Shown in pieces: positions 9,500 to 17,696 of a stretch of DNA of 64,000 bases. How positions within the stretch are numbered: the first letter of the stretch is position 1; each line of letters begins with the position of its first letter. The stretch covers positions 372,001 to 436,000 of the forward strand of contig NZ_FQUV01000003.1 in assembly GCF_900129235.1 (NCBI RefSeq), in the 5' to 3' direction. Source of the stretch: Litoreibacter ascidiaceicola. Its GTDB lineage: Bacteria > Pseudomonadota > Alphaproteobacteria > Rhodobacterales > Rhodobacteraceae. The position numbers and the translations under genes were made by a program. The notes under the pieces were generated by a model. The model was not told where the DNA came from, did not search any database, and was given only the letters and a program-made list of their open reading frames with translations.

Positions 9500-9520
9500 C
9501 GGTGCTGGCGTGGGCTCTTT

Positions 9521-9543
9521 GAATATTTTTGCCAAGATGAAGA
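9521..9543 (+). repeat. Dispersed intergenic motif, copy 1 (TATTTTTG...ATGA)
   Basis: GAATATTTTTGCCAAGATGA lies in the gap after the GNAT gene. A similar string, GAGGTATTTTTGAAGCAATGA, occurs at 11934-11954. Motifs of the form GAGTATTTTTGxxxAxATGAA are, from memory, common between genes in Rhodobacteraceae. Their function is not known to me. Confidence 0.45.
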
Positions 9544-9587
9544 CCATTTGATTTTGCCCTGAGCCCCGTATGATCTAACTTTGAGCT

Positions 9588-10391
9588 ATGCGATGGGTAT
9601 TTCTCTTTTTGATGATGCCGCTTGCGGCACTGGCTCAGGACCGCAGGCCGAGCCATTGTATTGCTTTGGCCGAAGCGCCGGGGGTCGAATATATCCAACG
9701 CGCCGCATTCGGGGAGGCGCTGGACGACTACACCGTTCGGCTCAGCTACATTGCCCATGCCACTTTTATTCTGGAGACGTCGGGCGGGCTGACGGCGGCC
9801 ACCGACTACACCGGATTTTTTGGGGTGCGGGATTTTGTGCCGGATGTGGCGACGATGAACCACGCCCATTCCAGCCATTGGACGCCGAGCCCTGATCCGC
9901 GCATCAAGCATGTGCTGCGCGGCTGGCAGGAGGAGCATCATCTGGACCTTGGCGAGATGCTGGTGCGCAATGTGTCGACGGACATTCGCGGGCAGTTTTC
10001 CGGCGATGTCGAGGAGGATGGTAATTCCATCTTCGTGTTCGAGGTCGCGGGGCTGTGCATCGGGCATCTGGGGCATTTGCATCACGAGCCCGATCAGGCG
10101 CAATATGCGGCCCTTGGGCGGATCGACGTGGTTATGGCCCCCGTGGATGGCGGGCTGACGCTGGATTTGCCGACCATGGTGAAGGTGTTGAAACGGCTGA
10201 AATCCTCGGTGGTGATTCCGATGCATTGGTGGGCTGATGGCTCGCTGGGGCGGTTCGTGGCTGGAATGGCGGATGAGTTCGCAATTGATCGCCGCACCGA
10301 CAGCTCGCTAGAGATATCGCTGCGCACGCTGCCAAAGCGGCCCACCGTGATCACCTTACGGCCTGCCTATTTGCGGGCCCCGATTGAATGA
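9588..10391 (+). CDS. Secreted metallo-beta-lactamase-fold hydrolase with altered metal motif
   Basis: 267-residue protein with a signal peptide (MRWVFLFLMMPLAALAQ) and a metallo-beta-lactamase fold resembling UlaG-type lactonases: VRLSYIAHATFILETSGGL opens the fold, GHLGHLHHE and VVMAPVDGG follow, and VIPMHWW closes it. The metal motif reads H92-A-H94-S-S-H97, so the usual Asp of HxHxDH is Ser. This suggests a mononuclear or altered metal site. Substrate unknown. It is probably periplasmic and stands between the GNAT gene and a flavoprotein on the same strand. Confidence 0.82.
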   Translation: MRWVFLFLMMPLAALAQDRRPSHCIALAEAPGVEYIQRAAFGEALDDYTVRLSYIAHATFILETSGGLTAATDYTGFFGVRDFVPDVATMNHAHSSHWTPSPDPRIKHVLRGWQEEHHLDLGEMLVRNVSTDIRGQFSGDVEEDGNSIFVFEVAGLCIGHLGHLHHEPDQAQYAALGRIDVVMAPVDGGLTLDLPTMVKVLKRLKSSVVIPMHWWADGSLGRFVAGMADEFAIDRRTDSSLEISLRTLPKRPTVITLRPAYLRAPIE

Positions 10392-10428
10392 GCTTTCCCT
10401 TGCCGAATAGCCGCGCAATAAAGACCCC

Positions 10429-11841
10429 ATGCTGAATTCTGTGACTGACGCCCTGCGGGCAGAGCTGACCTCGAAACTTCCCGAAGCCGCGTTTCGCGAG
10501 CTGACCGACGCCTACCTGCACGAGCCGCGCGGGCGCTATCACGGGGGCGACGGCTTTCTGGTTGCGCCCGATTGCACGCGGGATGTCGCATTGGTGGTGC
10601 GGGCCTGCGCCGCGGCAGGGGTCGGAATTATTCCCTATGGTGGTGGGACCGGCCTTGTCGGCGGGCAGGTGCTGGAGAGCGGCCCCGTGCCGGTGATCCT
10701 GTCACTGGAGCGGATGACCAAAATCCGCGACGTGTTTCCGAACGAGAATGTGCTGGTGGCCGAGGCGGGAACGATCCTTGCATCGGTTCAGGACGCCGCC
10801 GAGGCGGTTAACCGCGTGTTTCCGTTATCATTGGCCTCCGAAGGGTCTGCGCGGATTGGCGGCAACCTGTCCACAAATGCAGGCGGAGTGAATGTGCTGC
10901 GCTACGGCAATGCACGGGATTTATGCGTCGGGCTGGAGGCGGTGCTGCCGGACGGCGCGATCCTGAACGGGCTGTCGCGGCTGAAAAAGAACAACACCGG
11001 CTATGACCTGCGCCATCTGATGATCGGGGCGGAAGGGACGCTGGGGATTATCACCGCCGCATCGCTGAAACTGTTCCCGAAACCGGCAGGCGAGGGGGCC
11101 GCGTTAATGGTTGTGCCGGACCCGCAGGCCGCGCTTGATCTGCTGACTTTGGCGGGGGATTTGCTGGGGCATCAGGTCTCGGCCTTCGAGTTGATCAACC
11201 ATATGGGGCTGGATTTCCTAGGCGAGGTCGGGCCGGATGTCCGCGTGCCCTTCGAGCAGGCACCGGAGTGGATGGTCCTGATTGATGTCGGCTGTGTCGC
11301 GGGAGTGGAGCCGTCGCAGGCGCTGGAGCGATTGTTTGAAGCCGGAGCGGAACGGGGTTTGGTGAGTGATGGTGTGATTGCGCAGTCCGGCGCGCAGCGG
11401 GAGGCGTTCTGGACCATCCGAGAGAGCATTCCGGAGGCGAACCGCCGGATCGGCTCGGTCTCGTCGCATGACACGTCTGTTCCGGTCGGGCGCATACCCG
11501 AATTCATCGACCGTGCGGGCAAGGCGCTGGCGCGGGTCGACGACTTCCGGATCAACTGCTTTGGCCATGTGGGGGACGGCAACTTGCATTACAACGTATT
11601 TCCCCAAAAGGGGAAGTCGCGGGCGGACCACGACCACCAGCGCGCCGAGGTGAAGCGGATCGTGCATGATCTGGCGGTGGAGATGGGTGGTTCGTTTTCG
11701 GCAGAGCACGGGATCGGGCGGCTTAAAGTTGATGATCTGAACCGCTATGGCGACCCGACAAAGCTGGCGGCGATGCGGGCGATCAAGGCGGCGCTGGACC
11801 CGAAGGGTATTATGAATCCCGGCGCGGTGGTGACGGGGTAG
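10429..11841 (+). CDS. FAD-binding oxidase of the GlcD / D-2-hydroxyacid dehydrogenase family
   Basis: 470-residue flavoprotein. The PCMH-type FAD domain carries PYGGGTGLVGGQ near residue 67 and an IGGNLSTNAGGVNVLRYGN segment. The C-terminal cap has NCFGHVGDGNLHYNVF and ends with EHGIGRLKVDDL, which hold the metal and substrate ligands in D-lactate, glycolate subunit GlcD and D-2-hydroxyglutarate dehydrogenases. No GlcE or GlcF partner is adjacent, which favours a single-subunit D-2-hydroxyacid dehydrogenase over glycolate oxidase. The exact substrate cannot be told from sequence. It is convergent with apt across repeated palindromes. Confidence 0.9.
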   Translation: MLNSVTDALRAELTSKLPEAAFRELTDAYLHEPRGRYHGGDGFLVAPDCTRDVALVVRACAAAGVGIIPYGGGTGLVGGQVLESGPVPVILSLERMTKIRDVFPNENVLVAEAGTILASVQDAAEAVNRVFPLSLASEGSARIGGNLSTNAGGVNVLRYGNARDLCVGLEAVLPDGAILNGLSRLKKNNTGYDLRHLMIGAEGTLGIITAASLKLFPKPAGEGAALMVVPDPQAALDLLTLAGDLLGHQVSAFELINHMGLDFLGEVGPDVRVPFEQAPEWMVLIDVGCVAGVEPSQALERLFEAGAERGLVSDGVIAQSGAQREAFWTIRESIPEANRRIGSVSSHDTSVPVGRIPEFIDRAGKALARVDDFRINCFGHVGDGNLHYNVFPQKGKSRADHDHQRAEVKRIVHDLAVEMGGSFSAEHGIGRLKVDDLNRYGDPTKLAAMRAIKAALDPKGIMNPGAVVTG

Positions 11842-11849
11842 CGAGATGA

Positions 11850-11928
11850 GTGGGGCTCTGCCCCACATGCGGTGAATTCAGTGGGGCTCTGCCCCACACG
11901 CGGCGAATTCAGTGGGGCTCTGCCCCAC
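11850..11928. repeat. Tandem palindromic repeat, 31-bp period, 2.5 copies
   Basis: GTGGGGCTCTGCCCCAC, itself a 7-bp inverted repeat around TCT, occurs at 11850-11866, 11881-11897 and 11912-11928. The spacers are nearly identical 14-mers ending in GAATTCA, giving a 31-bp period. The array lies between the convergent ends of the FAD oxidase gene and apt, so each unit could form a bidirectional hairpin that ends transcripts. It is too short and has no unique spacers, so it is not CRISPR. Confidence 0.9.
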
Positions 11929-11933
11929 ACCCC

Positions 11934-11954
11934 GAGGTATTTTTGAAGCAATGA
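11934..11954 (+). repeat. Dispersed intergenic motif, copy 2
   Basis: GAGGTATTTTTGAAGCAATGA follows immediately after the third palindrome of the tandem array and resembles the string at 9521-9543. The combination of a GGGGC/GCCCC palindrome followed by this T-rich motif could act as a hairpin plus U-tract for rightward transcripts. Confidence 0.45.
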
Positions 11955-11969
11955 TGGGGGGGGTGCGGG

Positions 11970-12509
11970 TTAGTCGCCTTCGAATTCGCATAGCACATGG
12001 ACATCCTGGCCCATGGCTTCCAATTTGGCGCGCCCGCCCAGATCGGGCAGGTCGATGATGAAGCTGCATCCGATGACTTCGGCACCCAGCTTTTCGATCA
12101 GCTTGATGCCAGCCTCGGCGGTGCCGCCGGTGGCGAGCAAATCGTCAACCAGAAGCACCTTTTCGCCCGGCTGCAGGCTGTCTTCGTGCAGCTCCATCGT
12201 CGCTTCGCCATATTCGAGCTGGTAGCTTTGCGCGATGGTCTTTCCGGGCAGTTTGCCCTTCTTGCGGATCGGCACGAAGCCCGTGGACAACTGGTGCGCG
12301 ATGGCGCCGCCCATGATGAAGCCGCGTGCCTCCAGCCCTGCCACTTTGTCGAACCGGATGCCCGCATAGGGGTGCAGCAACTGGTCGACCGCCATGCGAA
12401 ACCCGCGGGCGTCCAGAAACAGGGTGGTGACATCGCGGAACATGATCCCCTCATGGGGGAAGTTCGGGATGGTGCGAATATAGTCTTTGACCTGCTTGGT
12501 GTTTGGCAT
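11970..12509 (-). CDS. apt: Adenine phosphoribosyltransferase
   Basis: 179-residue enzyme making AMP from adenine and PRPP. The opening [18 protein letters not shown] and the PRPP loop [16 protein letters not shown] (about residues 121-136) are diagnostic. It is transcribed leftward behind mtnP and the M15 peptidase. MtnP releases adenine from methylthioadenosine, so the two purine genes form a salvage route. It ends at the palindromic array, which may terminate its transcript. Confidence 0.97.
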   Translation of the reverse strand: MPNTKQVKDYIRTIPNFPHEGIMFRDVTTLFLDARGFRMAVDQLLHPYAGIRFDKVAGLEARGFIMGGAIAHQLSTGFVPIRKKGKLPGKTIAQSYQLEYGEATMELHEDSLQPGEKVLLVDDLLATGGTAEAGIKLIEKLGAEVIGCSFIIDLPDLGGRAKLEAMGQDVHVLCEFEGD

Positions 12510-12570
12510 GACCGGCTCCGGAGATTGCGTGCATCTCCGGATACCTTAGCGCTGCGGTGGTTAAAAGCCT

Positions 12571-13398
12571 TTAACCCAAGCGCGCGGCCTGCACATGCAT
12601 CCAGTCGAAATTCTTGACGCGGCCCAGCGACGTCCAGCCTTGCCGTTCCCAGATTTCCCAGAAGTCGGCGCAGTCGGGATGGGCGAAACTGGCGCGGCCA
12701 CGGCCCCATTTCAGGCGGTTGCGTTCGGGGTCGAAGTCGATGGCGATGCCCCAGCTATGGGTGGACCAGCTGCTGCCGCCGCGCATCTTACGCGGGTTGT
12801 AATCGCCGCCGAACAGATCGAAGCCGAGGCGTTCGATTTCCTTGAGGCCGTAATGGTCATGCACCCGTTCGACGACCTCGCCCAGACTGTCGGCCACTTT
12901 GCGGTGCACCCTGAAGCCGGAGCGGCGTTGCGCCTTGTTCCACGCGATTTTGAGTGGCCAGGGGCAGGGCACGCTGACCAGATCGGGGGAGCGCCCGCCG
13001 GGGGTGCCGTGGGGGCCGTAGAAATTCGTCATCTGGGATTGCTTGGGGAACTGGTGCGGGTTGGCTTCGATCGGCTCCACGTCGCGCCACGCATGGATGA
13101 AGCCGTTTTGCAGCTTTTCCGCCAGCGCGTCGGCGGCCCAAGCGGTTTGCGGCCCCCAGAAGCCGTCGATGGTGCCTGCGTTGACGTCGCAGGCATGGCA
13201 GTAGAGCTGCAGAAAAACCAGCGTTTGCCGTTTGCCGCTCAGTCGTTTCCAGTTGGAGGGCGGGGTGCCGCCAATCTGTGGAATACCCTTCTTGACAGCG
13301 GCATGTGTCTTAGGCCCTCGATCGCCGTCAATCCGGCCGGAGTAATGTCCCATGTCCTTGAGCTTGGATTGCACAAGCTTGATGGCTGCTGTGTCCAT
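12571..13398 (-). CDS. Peptidoglycan-binding M15 peptidase (endolysin-like)
   Basis: 275-residue protein. The N-terminus has a peptidoglycan-binding repeat (AIKLVQSKLKDMGHYSGRIDGD, about residues 5-40) and a second similar segment with GTIDGFWGPQTAWAADAL. The C-terminal half is an M15 D-Ala-D-Ala carboxypeptidase-like domain with STHSWGIAIDFDP (HxxGxAxDF) and a final FDWMHVQ. No signal peptide is evident, as in phage endolysins. The start at 13398 follows a GAGGGAG site; an upstream in-frame Met at 13473 gives a poor leader. It lies between mtnP and apt, an odd place for a cell-wall enzyme. Confidence 0.82.
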   Translation of the reverse strand: MDTAAIKLVQSKLKDMGHYSGRIDGDRGPKTHAAVKKGIPQIGGTPPSNWKRLSGKRQTLVFLQLYCHACDVNAGTIDGFWGPQTAWAADALAEKLQNGFIHAWRDVEPIEANPHQFPKQSQMTNFYGPHGTPGGRSPDLVSVPCPWPLKIAWNKAQRRSGFRVHRKVADSLGEVVERVHDHYGLKEIERLGFDLFGGDYNPRKMRGGSSWSTHSWGIAIDFDPERNRLKWGRGRASFAHPDCADFWEIWERQGWTSLGRVKNFDWMHVQAARLG

Positions 13399-13503
13399 TA
13401 AAAACACTCCCTCGCTATTGTCTTGATAGGGAGAGTTTACCACAGGTAAGGCAAGCGCAGACGTGAATTGCATGCTGCGCTTGCAAGTGTTTGTTATTGA
13501 AAG

Positions 13504-14376
13504 TTAAAGTATGCGACCCGCGACCGCATCCAGCTTGGCCATCACGGTTTTATCACGGGCATCGGGCGCGGTGAGAATGGCGTATTCCAGCGCGCGGTCG
13601 CAGCCATGGGGGCAGGGCGCGCGCTCTGATCCTAGCAGGGCGGGCAGCATGGCCACCATGTCGCGCGCCTTGCTGGCGTTGCCCATCAAGGTGGCGATGA
13701 TCTGCGTCACGTCGACCTCGCCATGGTCGGGGTGCCAGCTGTCATAGTCGGTGATCATGGCGACGCTTGCGTAGCAAAGCTCGGCTTCTCGGGCGAGCTT
13801 GGCTTCGGGCATGTTGGTCATGCCGATCACGTCCGCGCCCCAGCTGTCGCGGTACATCCGGCTTTCGGCCAGTGTCGAGAATTGCGGGCCTTCCATTGCC
13901 AGATAGGTGCCGCCCTGATGGACATTGATGCCGGTGTCTTTGGCCGCCTCCAGACAGGCTGCGCCAAGGCGTGGGCAGGTCGGGTGCGCGACTGAGACAT
14001 GCGCCACGCAGCCGGTGCCGAAGAACGACTTTTCGCGGGCAAAGGTGCGGTCGATGAACTGGTCGACGATGACGAAATCACCCGGCGCCATTTCCTCGCG
14101 GAACGACCCACAGGCGGAGACCGAGATGACATCCGTTACCCCGATCCTCTTCAGCGCGTCGATATTGGCGCGGTAGGGAACCGTGGTGGGCGAATGCACA
14201 TGGCCGCGCCCGTGGCGGGGCAGGAACGCCATTTTGACGCCATTCAAAGTGCCGGTGAGGATCGCGTCGGACGGGGTGCCCCACGGGGTCTCGACGGTTT
14301 GCCATTCAGCGCCTTCCAGCCCGTCGATCTCGTAGAGGCCGGAGCCGCCGATCACACCGATCATCGTATCTGCCAT
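13504..14376 (-). CDS. mtnP: S-methyl-5'-thioadenosine phosphorylase
   Basis: 290-residue MTAP of the purine nucleoside phosphorylase family. It cleaves methylthioadenosine, a by-product of polyamine and homoserine-lactone synthesis, to adenine and methylthioribose-1-phosphate. The opening MIGVIGGSGLYEIDGL, PRHGRGHVHSPTTVPYRANI, SVSACGSFRE and TYLAMEGPQFSTLAESRMYR are typical. The start at 14376 (MADTMIGV) follows an AAGGACAGCAA site; the frame extends 29 codons upstream without family similarity. Confidence 0.96.
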   Translation of the reverse strand: MADTMIGVIGGSGLYEIDGLEGAEWQTVETPWGTPSDAILTGTLNGVKMAFLPRHGRGHVHSPTTVPYRANIDALKRIGVTDVISVSACGSFREEMAPGDFVIVDQFIDRTFAREKSFFGTGCVAHVSVAHPTCPRLGAACLEAAKDTGINVHQGGTYLAMEGPQFSTLAESRMYRDSWGADVIGMTNMPEAKLAREAELCYASVAMITDYDSWHPDHGEVDVTQIIATLMGNASKARDMVAMLPALLGSERAPCPHGCDRALEYAILTAPDARDKTVMAKLDAVAGRIL

Positions 14377-14560
14377 TTGCTGTCCTTCATTCGTGAATTG
14401 CGTCAGGTCGGGGCATATTGGCGGAAGGTTAACCGGATGGAAATGCACCGGACGCCACTTCACGCAAGTGTTGGGGCAACTAATCCGTGCATTCCGCGAC
14501 TGTGTGCGCTAACAGGCGCTCAACTCATCGACATATGTGACCTGAACAAGAGGCAGCAGC

Positions 14561-16237
14561 GTGACCAACAAGCTGATGGCGTCCCTCGCCAACAATCCGA
14601 TTTTGAACGAACTAAGCCTTGCGCCTTCCGGCCCCATGGGGGCTGCGCGCTGGCGTATTGAAATTCTGTCCGGCCTGACCGTGGCGCTGGCCTTGGTGCC
14701 GGAAGCCGTGGCCTTCGCCTTCGTCGCGGGGGTTCACCCGCTGGTGGGGCTTTATGCGGCCTTTATCGTCGGCCTGATCACGGCGTGCATTGGCGGGCGC
14801 CCGGGGATGATCTCCGGTGCGACGGGTGCGTTGGCCGTGGTGATGGTGTCGCTGGTGGCAGCGCACGGGGTCGAATACCTGTTCGCCACGGTGATCCTGA
14901 TGGGCCTGCTGCAAATTGGGGCGGGTATCTTCAAGCTGGGCAAGTTCATCCGGCTGGTGCCGCATCCGGTGATGCTGGGCTTTGTGAACGGCCTCGCGAT
15001 TGTTATTTTCCTCGCACAGATGAGCCAGTTTCAGGTGCCCGGCACCGCAGATGGTGGTGGCCACGCGATGGCCAATGGCCAATGGATGACCGGTTTGCCA
15101 CTGGCGATGATGCTGGGCTTGACCGTGCTGACCATGGGCATCATCTGGGCCACGCCTAAAGTGACCTCGCTGATCCCTGCGCCGCTTGCGGGCATTGGCA
15201 TCGTGGCGCTGATCGTCATTGGCTTTGGTATCGACGTGCCGCGGGTGGGTGATCTGGCCTCCATCAAGGGCGGTCTGCCGCCGTTCCACATCCCGTTCAG
15301 CTTCGGCGCAGGCGGTGGCACGGGCCTTTATGGCGACATGCTGGCCCCGTTCAATCTGGAGACCCTGTGGATTATCGCCCCCTACGCGCTGATCCTAGCG
15401 GCGATCGGCCTGATCGAAAGCCTGCTGACGCTGAACCTTGTCGGCGAAATCGTCAACAAGCGTGGCGGCGCTAGCCAAGAATGCGTCGCCCAGGGCGTGG
15501 CCAACACCGTCACCGGCTTCTTTGGCGGCATGGGTGGTTGTGCGATGATCGGGCAGTCGATGATCAACGTGAAATCCGGTGGCCGCACCCGCGCGGCGGG
15601 CATCGCCGCGGCGCTGTTCTTGCTGGCGTTTATTCTGGTCGCCTCGCCGCTGATCGAGCAGATCCCGCTGGCCGCGTTGGTTGGAGTGATGTTCATGGTG
15701 GTGATCGGCACCTTCGCGTGGAACTCGTTCAACATTATGCGCAAGGTGCCACGTCTGGACGCCTTCGTGATCGTCTTGGTGACCATCACCACGGTGATGT
15801 ATGACCTTGCCATCGCGGTGGTTGTGGGCGTGATCGTCTCGGCGCTGGCCTATGCGTGGCAGAACGCCCGCCGCATCCATGCCGAGACCGAAATCATGGA
15901 AGACGGCACCAAGGTCTACAAAGTCGAAGGCCCGCTGTTCTTCGGTTCTGCCGAGGGGTTCTCCGAGTTGTTCACCCCCAACGACGACCCTGACGAGGTC
16001 ATTATCGACTTCGCAGGCAGCCGTGTGGCGGACCAATCGGCGCTACAGGCCATCGAGGCCGTTGCGGGCAAATACGAGGCCGTTGGCAAGTCGGTGCATT
16101 TGCGCCACCTCAGCCGCGACTGCCACGAATTGCTGACCAAGGCTGGCCAGCTGATGATCGACAGTGACGACGACCCTGACTACGAGATCGCCGTGAACTA
16201 CTCGGTCAAAACCGGTGTCATGGCGGGCGGGCATTAG
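14561..16237 (+). CDS. SulP family inorganic anion transporter with STAS domain
   Basis: 558-residue SulP permease. The membrane part (about 30-420) begins with RIEILSGLTVALALVPEAVAFAFVAGVHPLVGLYAAF, matching the sulfate-transporter N-terminal pattern, and contains GGMGGCAMIGQSMINVKSGG. A C-terminal STAS domain (about 440-545) has IIDFAGSRVADQSALQAIE. Substrate could be sulfate, bicarbonate or another anion; SulP proteins cannot be split reliably by eye. The GTG at 14561 follows AAGAGGCAGCAGC; an ATG five codons later is possible. It is divergent from mtnP with 184 nt between them. Confidence 0.93.
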   Translation: MTNKLMASLANNPILNELSLAPSGPMGAARWRIEILSGLTVALALVPEAVAFAFVAGVHPLVGLYAAFIVGLITACIGGRPGMISGATGALAVVMVSLVAAHGVEYLFATVILMGLLQIGAGIFKLGKFIRLVPHPVMLGFVNGLAIVIFLAQMSQFQVPGTADGGGHAMANGQWMTGLPLAMMLGLTVLTMGIIWATPKVTSLIPAPLAGIGIVALIVIGFGIDVPRVGDLASIKGGLPPFHIPFSFGAGGGTGLYGDMLAPFNLETLWIIAPYALILAAIGLIESLLTLNLVGEIVNKRGGASQECVAQGVANTVTGFFGGMGGCAMIGQSMINVKSGGRTRAAGIAAALFLLAFILVASPLIEQIPLAALVGVMFMVVIGTFAWNSFNIMRKVPRLDAFVIVLVTITTVMYDLAIAVVVGVIVSALAYAWQNARRIHAETEIMEDGTKVYKVEGPLFFGSAEGFSELFTPNDDPDEVIIDFAGSRVADQSALQAIEAVAGKYEAVGKSVHLRHLSRDCHELLTKAGQLMIDSDDDPDYEIAVNYSVKTGVMAGGH

Positions 16238-16270
16238 GCAACGCGCGCTGACGTAGCGAAAGATTAACGG

Positions 16271-16291
16271 GGGGCGGGTAAAACCTGCCCC
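16271..16291 (+). terminator. Hairpin downstream of the SulP gene
   Basis: A 9-bp stem (GGGGCGGGT with ACCTGCCCC, one G-U pair) around an AAA loop lies 34 nt after the stop. No U-tract follows. A second hairpin, CAGGGG/CCCCTG at 16367-16384, lies further on in the same gene-free gap. Confidence 0.4.
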
Positions 16292-16475
16292 TCGACGTCG
16301 AACATAGCTCGTGGAATTCAGGGCCTCTGTTATGGGGCAATCTGCATGACGCATGCGTTCAAGATGCAGGGGGTAACGCCCCTGTCTGGCTTAACCCGCG
16401 ACAGGCGGCGCCGCCATTTATGTATCCAGCGACCCGATTTGAGGGCGCTTTTCCCCAGATAGAGATGCCTCACCA

Positions 16476-16508
16476 CCCCGCGCCGCATTCCGGCGGCTCG
16501 GGGCTTTT
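16476..16508 (+). terminator. Rho-independent-like terminator between convergent genes
   Basis: CCCCG-GCCGC pairs with GCGGC-CGGGG with one internal mismatch, followed by CTTTT. It would end rightward transcripts from the SulP gene and sits directly beyond the stop codon of the leftward flavin reductase-like gene. The 16238-16475 stretch holds no convincing gene. Confidence 0.5.
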
Positions 16509-16515
16509 GGCGTGC

Positions 16516-17121
16516 TTACTCACCGGGACGGTTCAGACTGAACACGTCTTTGACGTAGGTGTAGTCCTTGTAGCCCAGCCGCGCCAAAGGCTGGAAGGTG
16601 GTCACGTCGAACATGCCATCCTTGATGCAATCATCGCGCATATGCACGCCGATGACTTCCCCGAACACGGCGAAATTCGCCTCGCCCGGAAGTTGCACAA
16701 TCTGCGTCAGTTTGCATTCCAGATTGGCGGGCGCATTCACCACGCGGGAGCAGGGGATGGTGTCGCAGTCGACCCGCTCGATCCCCGCCTTGGCGAACTC
16801 GTCCACCTCTTTGTCCCACGGGCCGGATGTCACGTTCATCACGTCCCGCGCCGCGTATTCCACCACGTTGACGCAGAACACGCCCGTGTCGCGGATATTG
16901 GCCACGCTGTCCTTGGTGCCGTCGCGGTCCGGCTTGGCGGAGGTGGAGGCGAACATGACCTGAGGCGGCACATACGCCACCGCGTTGAAAAACGAATAGG
17001 GCGCGAGGTTCTCGGAGCCGTCAGACCCACGTGTCGATATCCAGCCAATAGGGCGCGGGGTCACAATCGCGTTGAACGGGTTATGGGGCAGCCCGTGGCC
17101 GTCTTCGGGGCGGTAGAACAT
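16516..17121 (-). CDS. Flavin reductase-like domain protein
   Basis: 201-residue FMN-binding split-barrel protein. It starts MFYRPEDGHGLPHNPFNAIVTPRPIGWIS, typical of the DIM6/NTAB flavin reductase family, with NLAPYSFFNAVAYVPPQVMF shortly after. Such proteins bind FMN and reduce flavins or act as oxygen-stable flavoproteins; the substrate is unknown. The start at 17121 was chosen for its AAGGAG site; the reading frame extends 35 codons upstream into the divergent promoter region. Confidence 0.92.
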   Translation of the reverse strand: MFYRPEDGHGLPHNPFNAIVTPRPIGWISTRGSDGSENLAPYSFFNAVAYVPPQVMFASTSAKPDRDGTKDSVANIRDTGVFCVNVVEYAARDVMNVTSGPWDKEVDEFAKAGIERVDCDTIPCSRVVNAPANLECKLTQIVQLPGEANFAVFGEVIGVHMRDDCIKDGMFDVTTFQPLARLGYKDYTYVKDVFSLNRPGE

Positions 17122-17199
17122 CGGGGGCGTCTCCTTCTTGGTTGCCCAAGGGGTAGCGCCATGTAGACTGTACCGAAAGGGTAAAAACGGGCAGGGCAA

Positions 17200-17691
17200 T
17201 TGGAACTTAGGGTTGAGACTCCGCAAGACTGGTGGGCGGTCGAGGCGCTATACGATCTGTCGTTTGCGCCCGGACGTACTGCGCTGTCGTCCTACCGTTT
17301 GCGCGACGGGGTCGATCCGGTGCCGGATCTGTCCTTGGTGGCAAGCGACGAGGCGGGCATTATCGGCGGCGCAATCCGCTATTGGCCGATCCGCGTGGGG
17401 GCGCATGATGCGCTTTTGCTTGGCCCTGTTGCCGTTCACCCGACCCGTCAGGGCGAGGGGCTTGGCGGTGCCTTGGTGCGCGACAGTCTGGCCCGCGCCG
17501 AGACGCTTGGCTGGAAGCGGGTGCTGCTGGTGGGCGACGCGCCATATTACGGAAAATTCGGCTTTCAAAAACTCTCCGGCGTCGAGATGCCGCCGCCCAC
17601 GAACCCTGATCGGGTGTTGGGACTTTGGGACTGGAAAGACGTGCGCGGCGTGGTGTCCTCCTTGAAAAACGCGCCGACGGGCAGCACTTAA
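17200..17691 (+). CDS. GNAT N-acetyltransferase, YhbS-like
   Basis: 163-residue acetyltransferase with LLLGPVAVHPTRQGEGLGGALVRDSL as the acetyl-CoA pyrophosphate loop (about residues 72-97) and VLLVGDAPYYGKFGFQKL, which marks the YhbS-type subgroup. Substrate unknown. The start is TTG at 17200 (GGGCAATTG); no ATG precedes the conserved region, so this non-ATG start decides the N-terminus. It is followed after 5 nt by the EcsC gene, probably co-transcribed. Confidence 0.88.
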   Translation: MELRVETPQDWWAVEALYDLSFAPGRTALSSYRLRDGVDPVPDLSLVASDEAGIIGGAIRYWPIRVGAHDALLLGPVAVHPTRQGEGLGGALVRDSLARAETLGWKRVLLVGDAPYYGKFGFQKLSGVEMPPPTNPDRVLGLWDWKDVRGVVSSLKNAPTGST

Positions 17692-17696
17692 AGGGG

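Noticed and set aside
11850-11928. CRISPR-like repeat array
   Set aside because: Only 2.5 copies, each a palindrome with near-identical spacers; no cas genes nearby.
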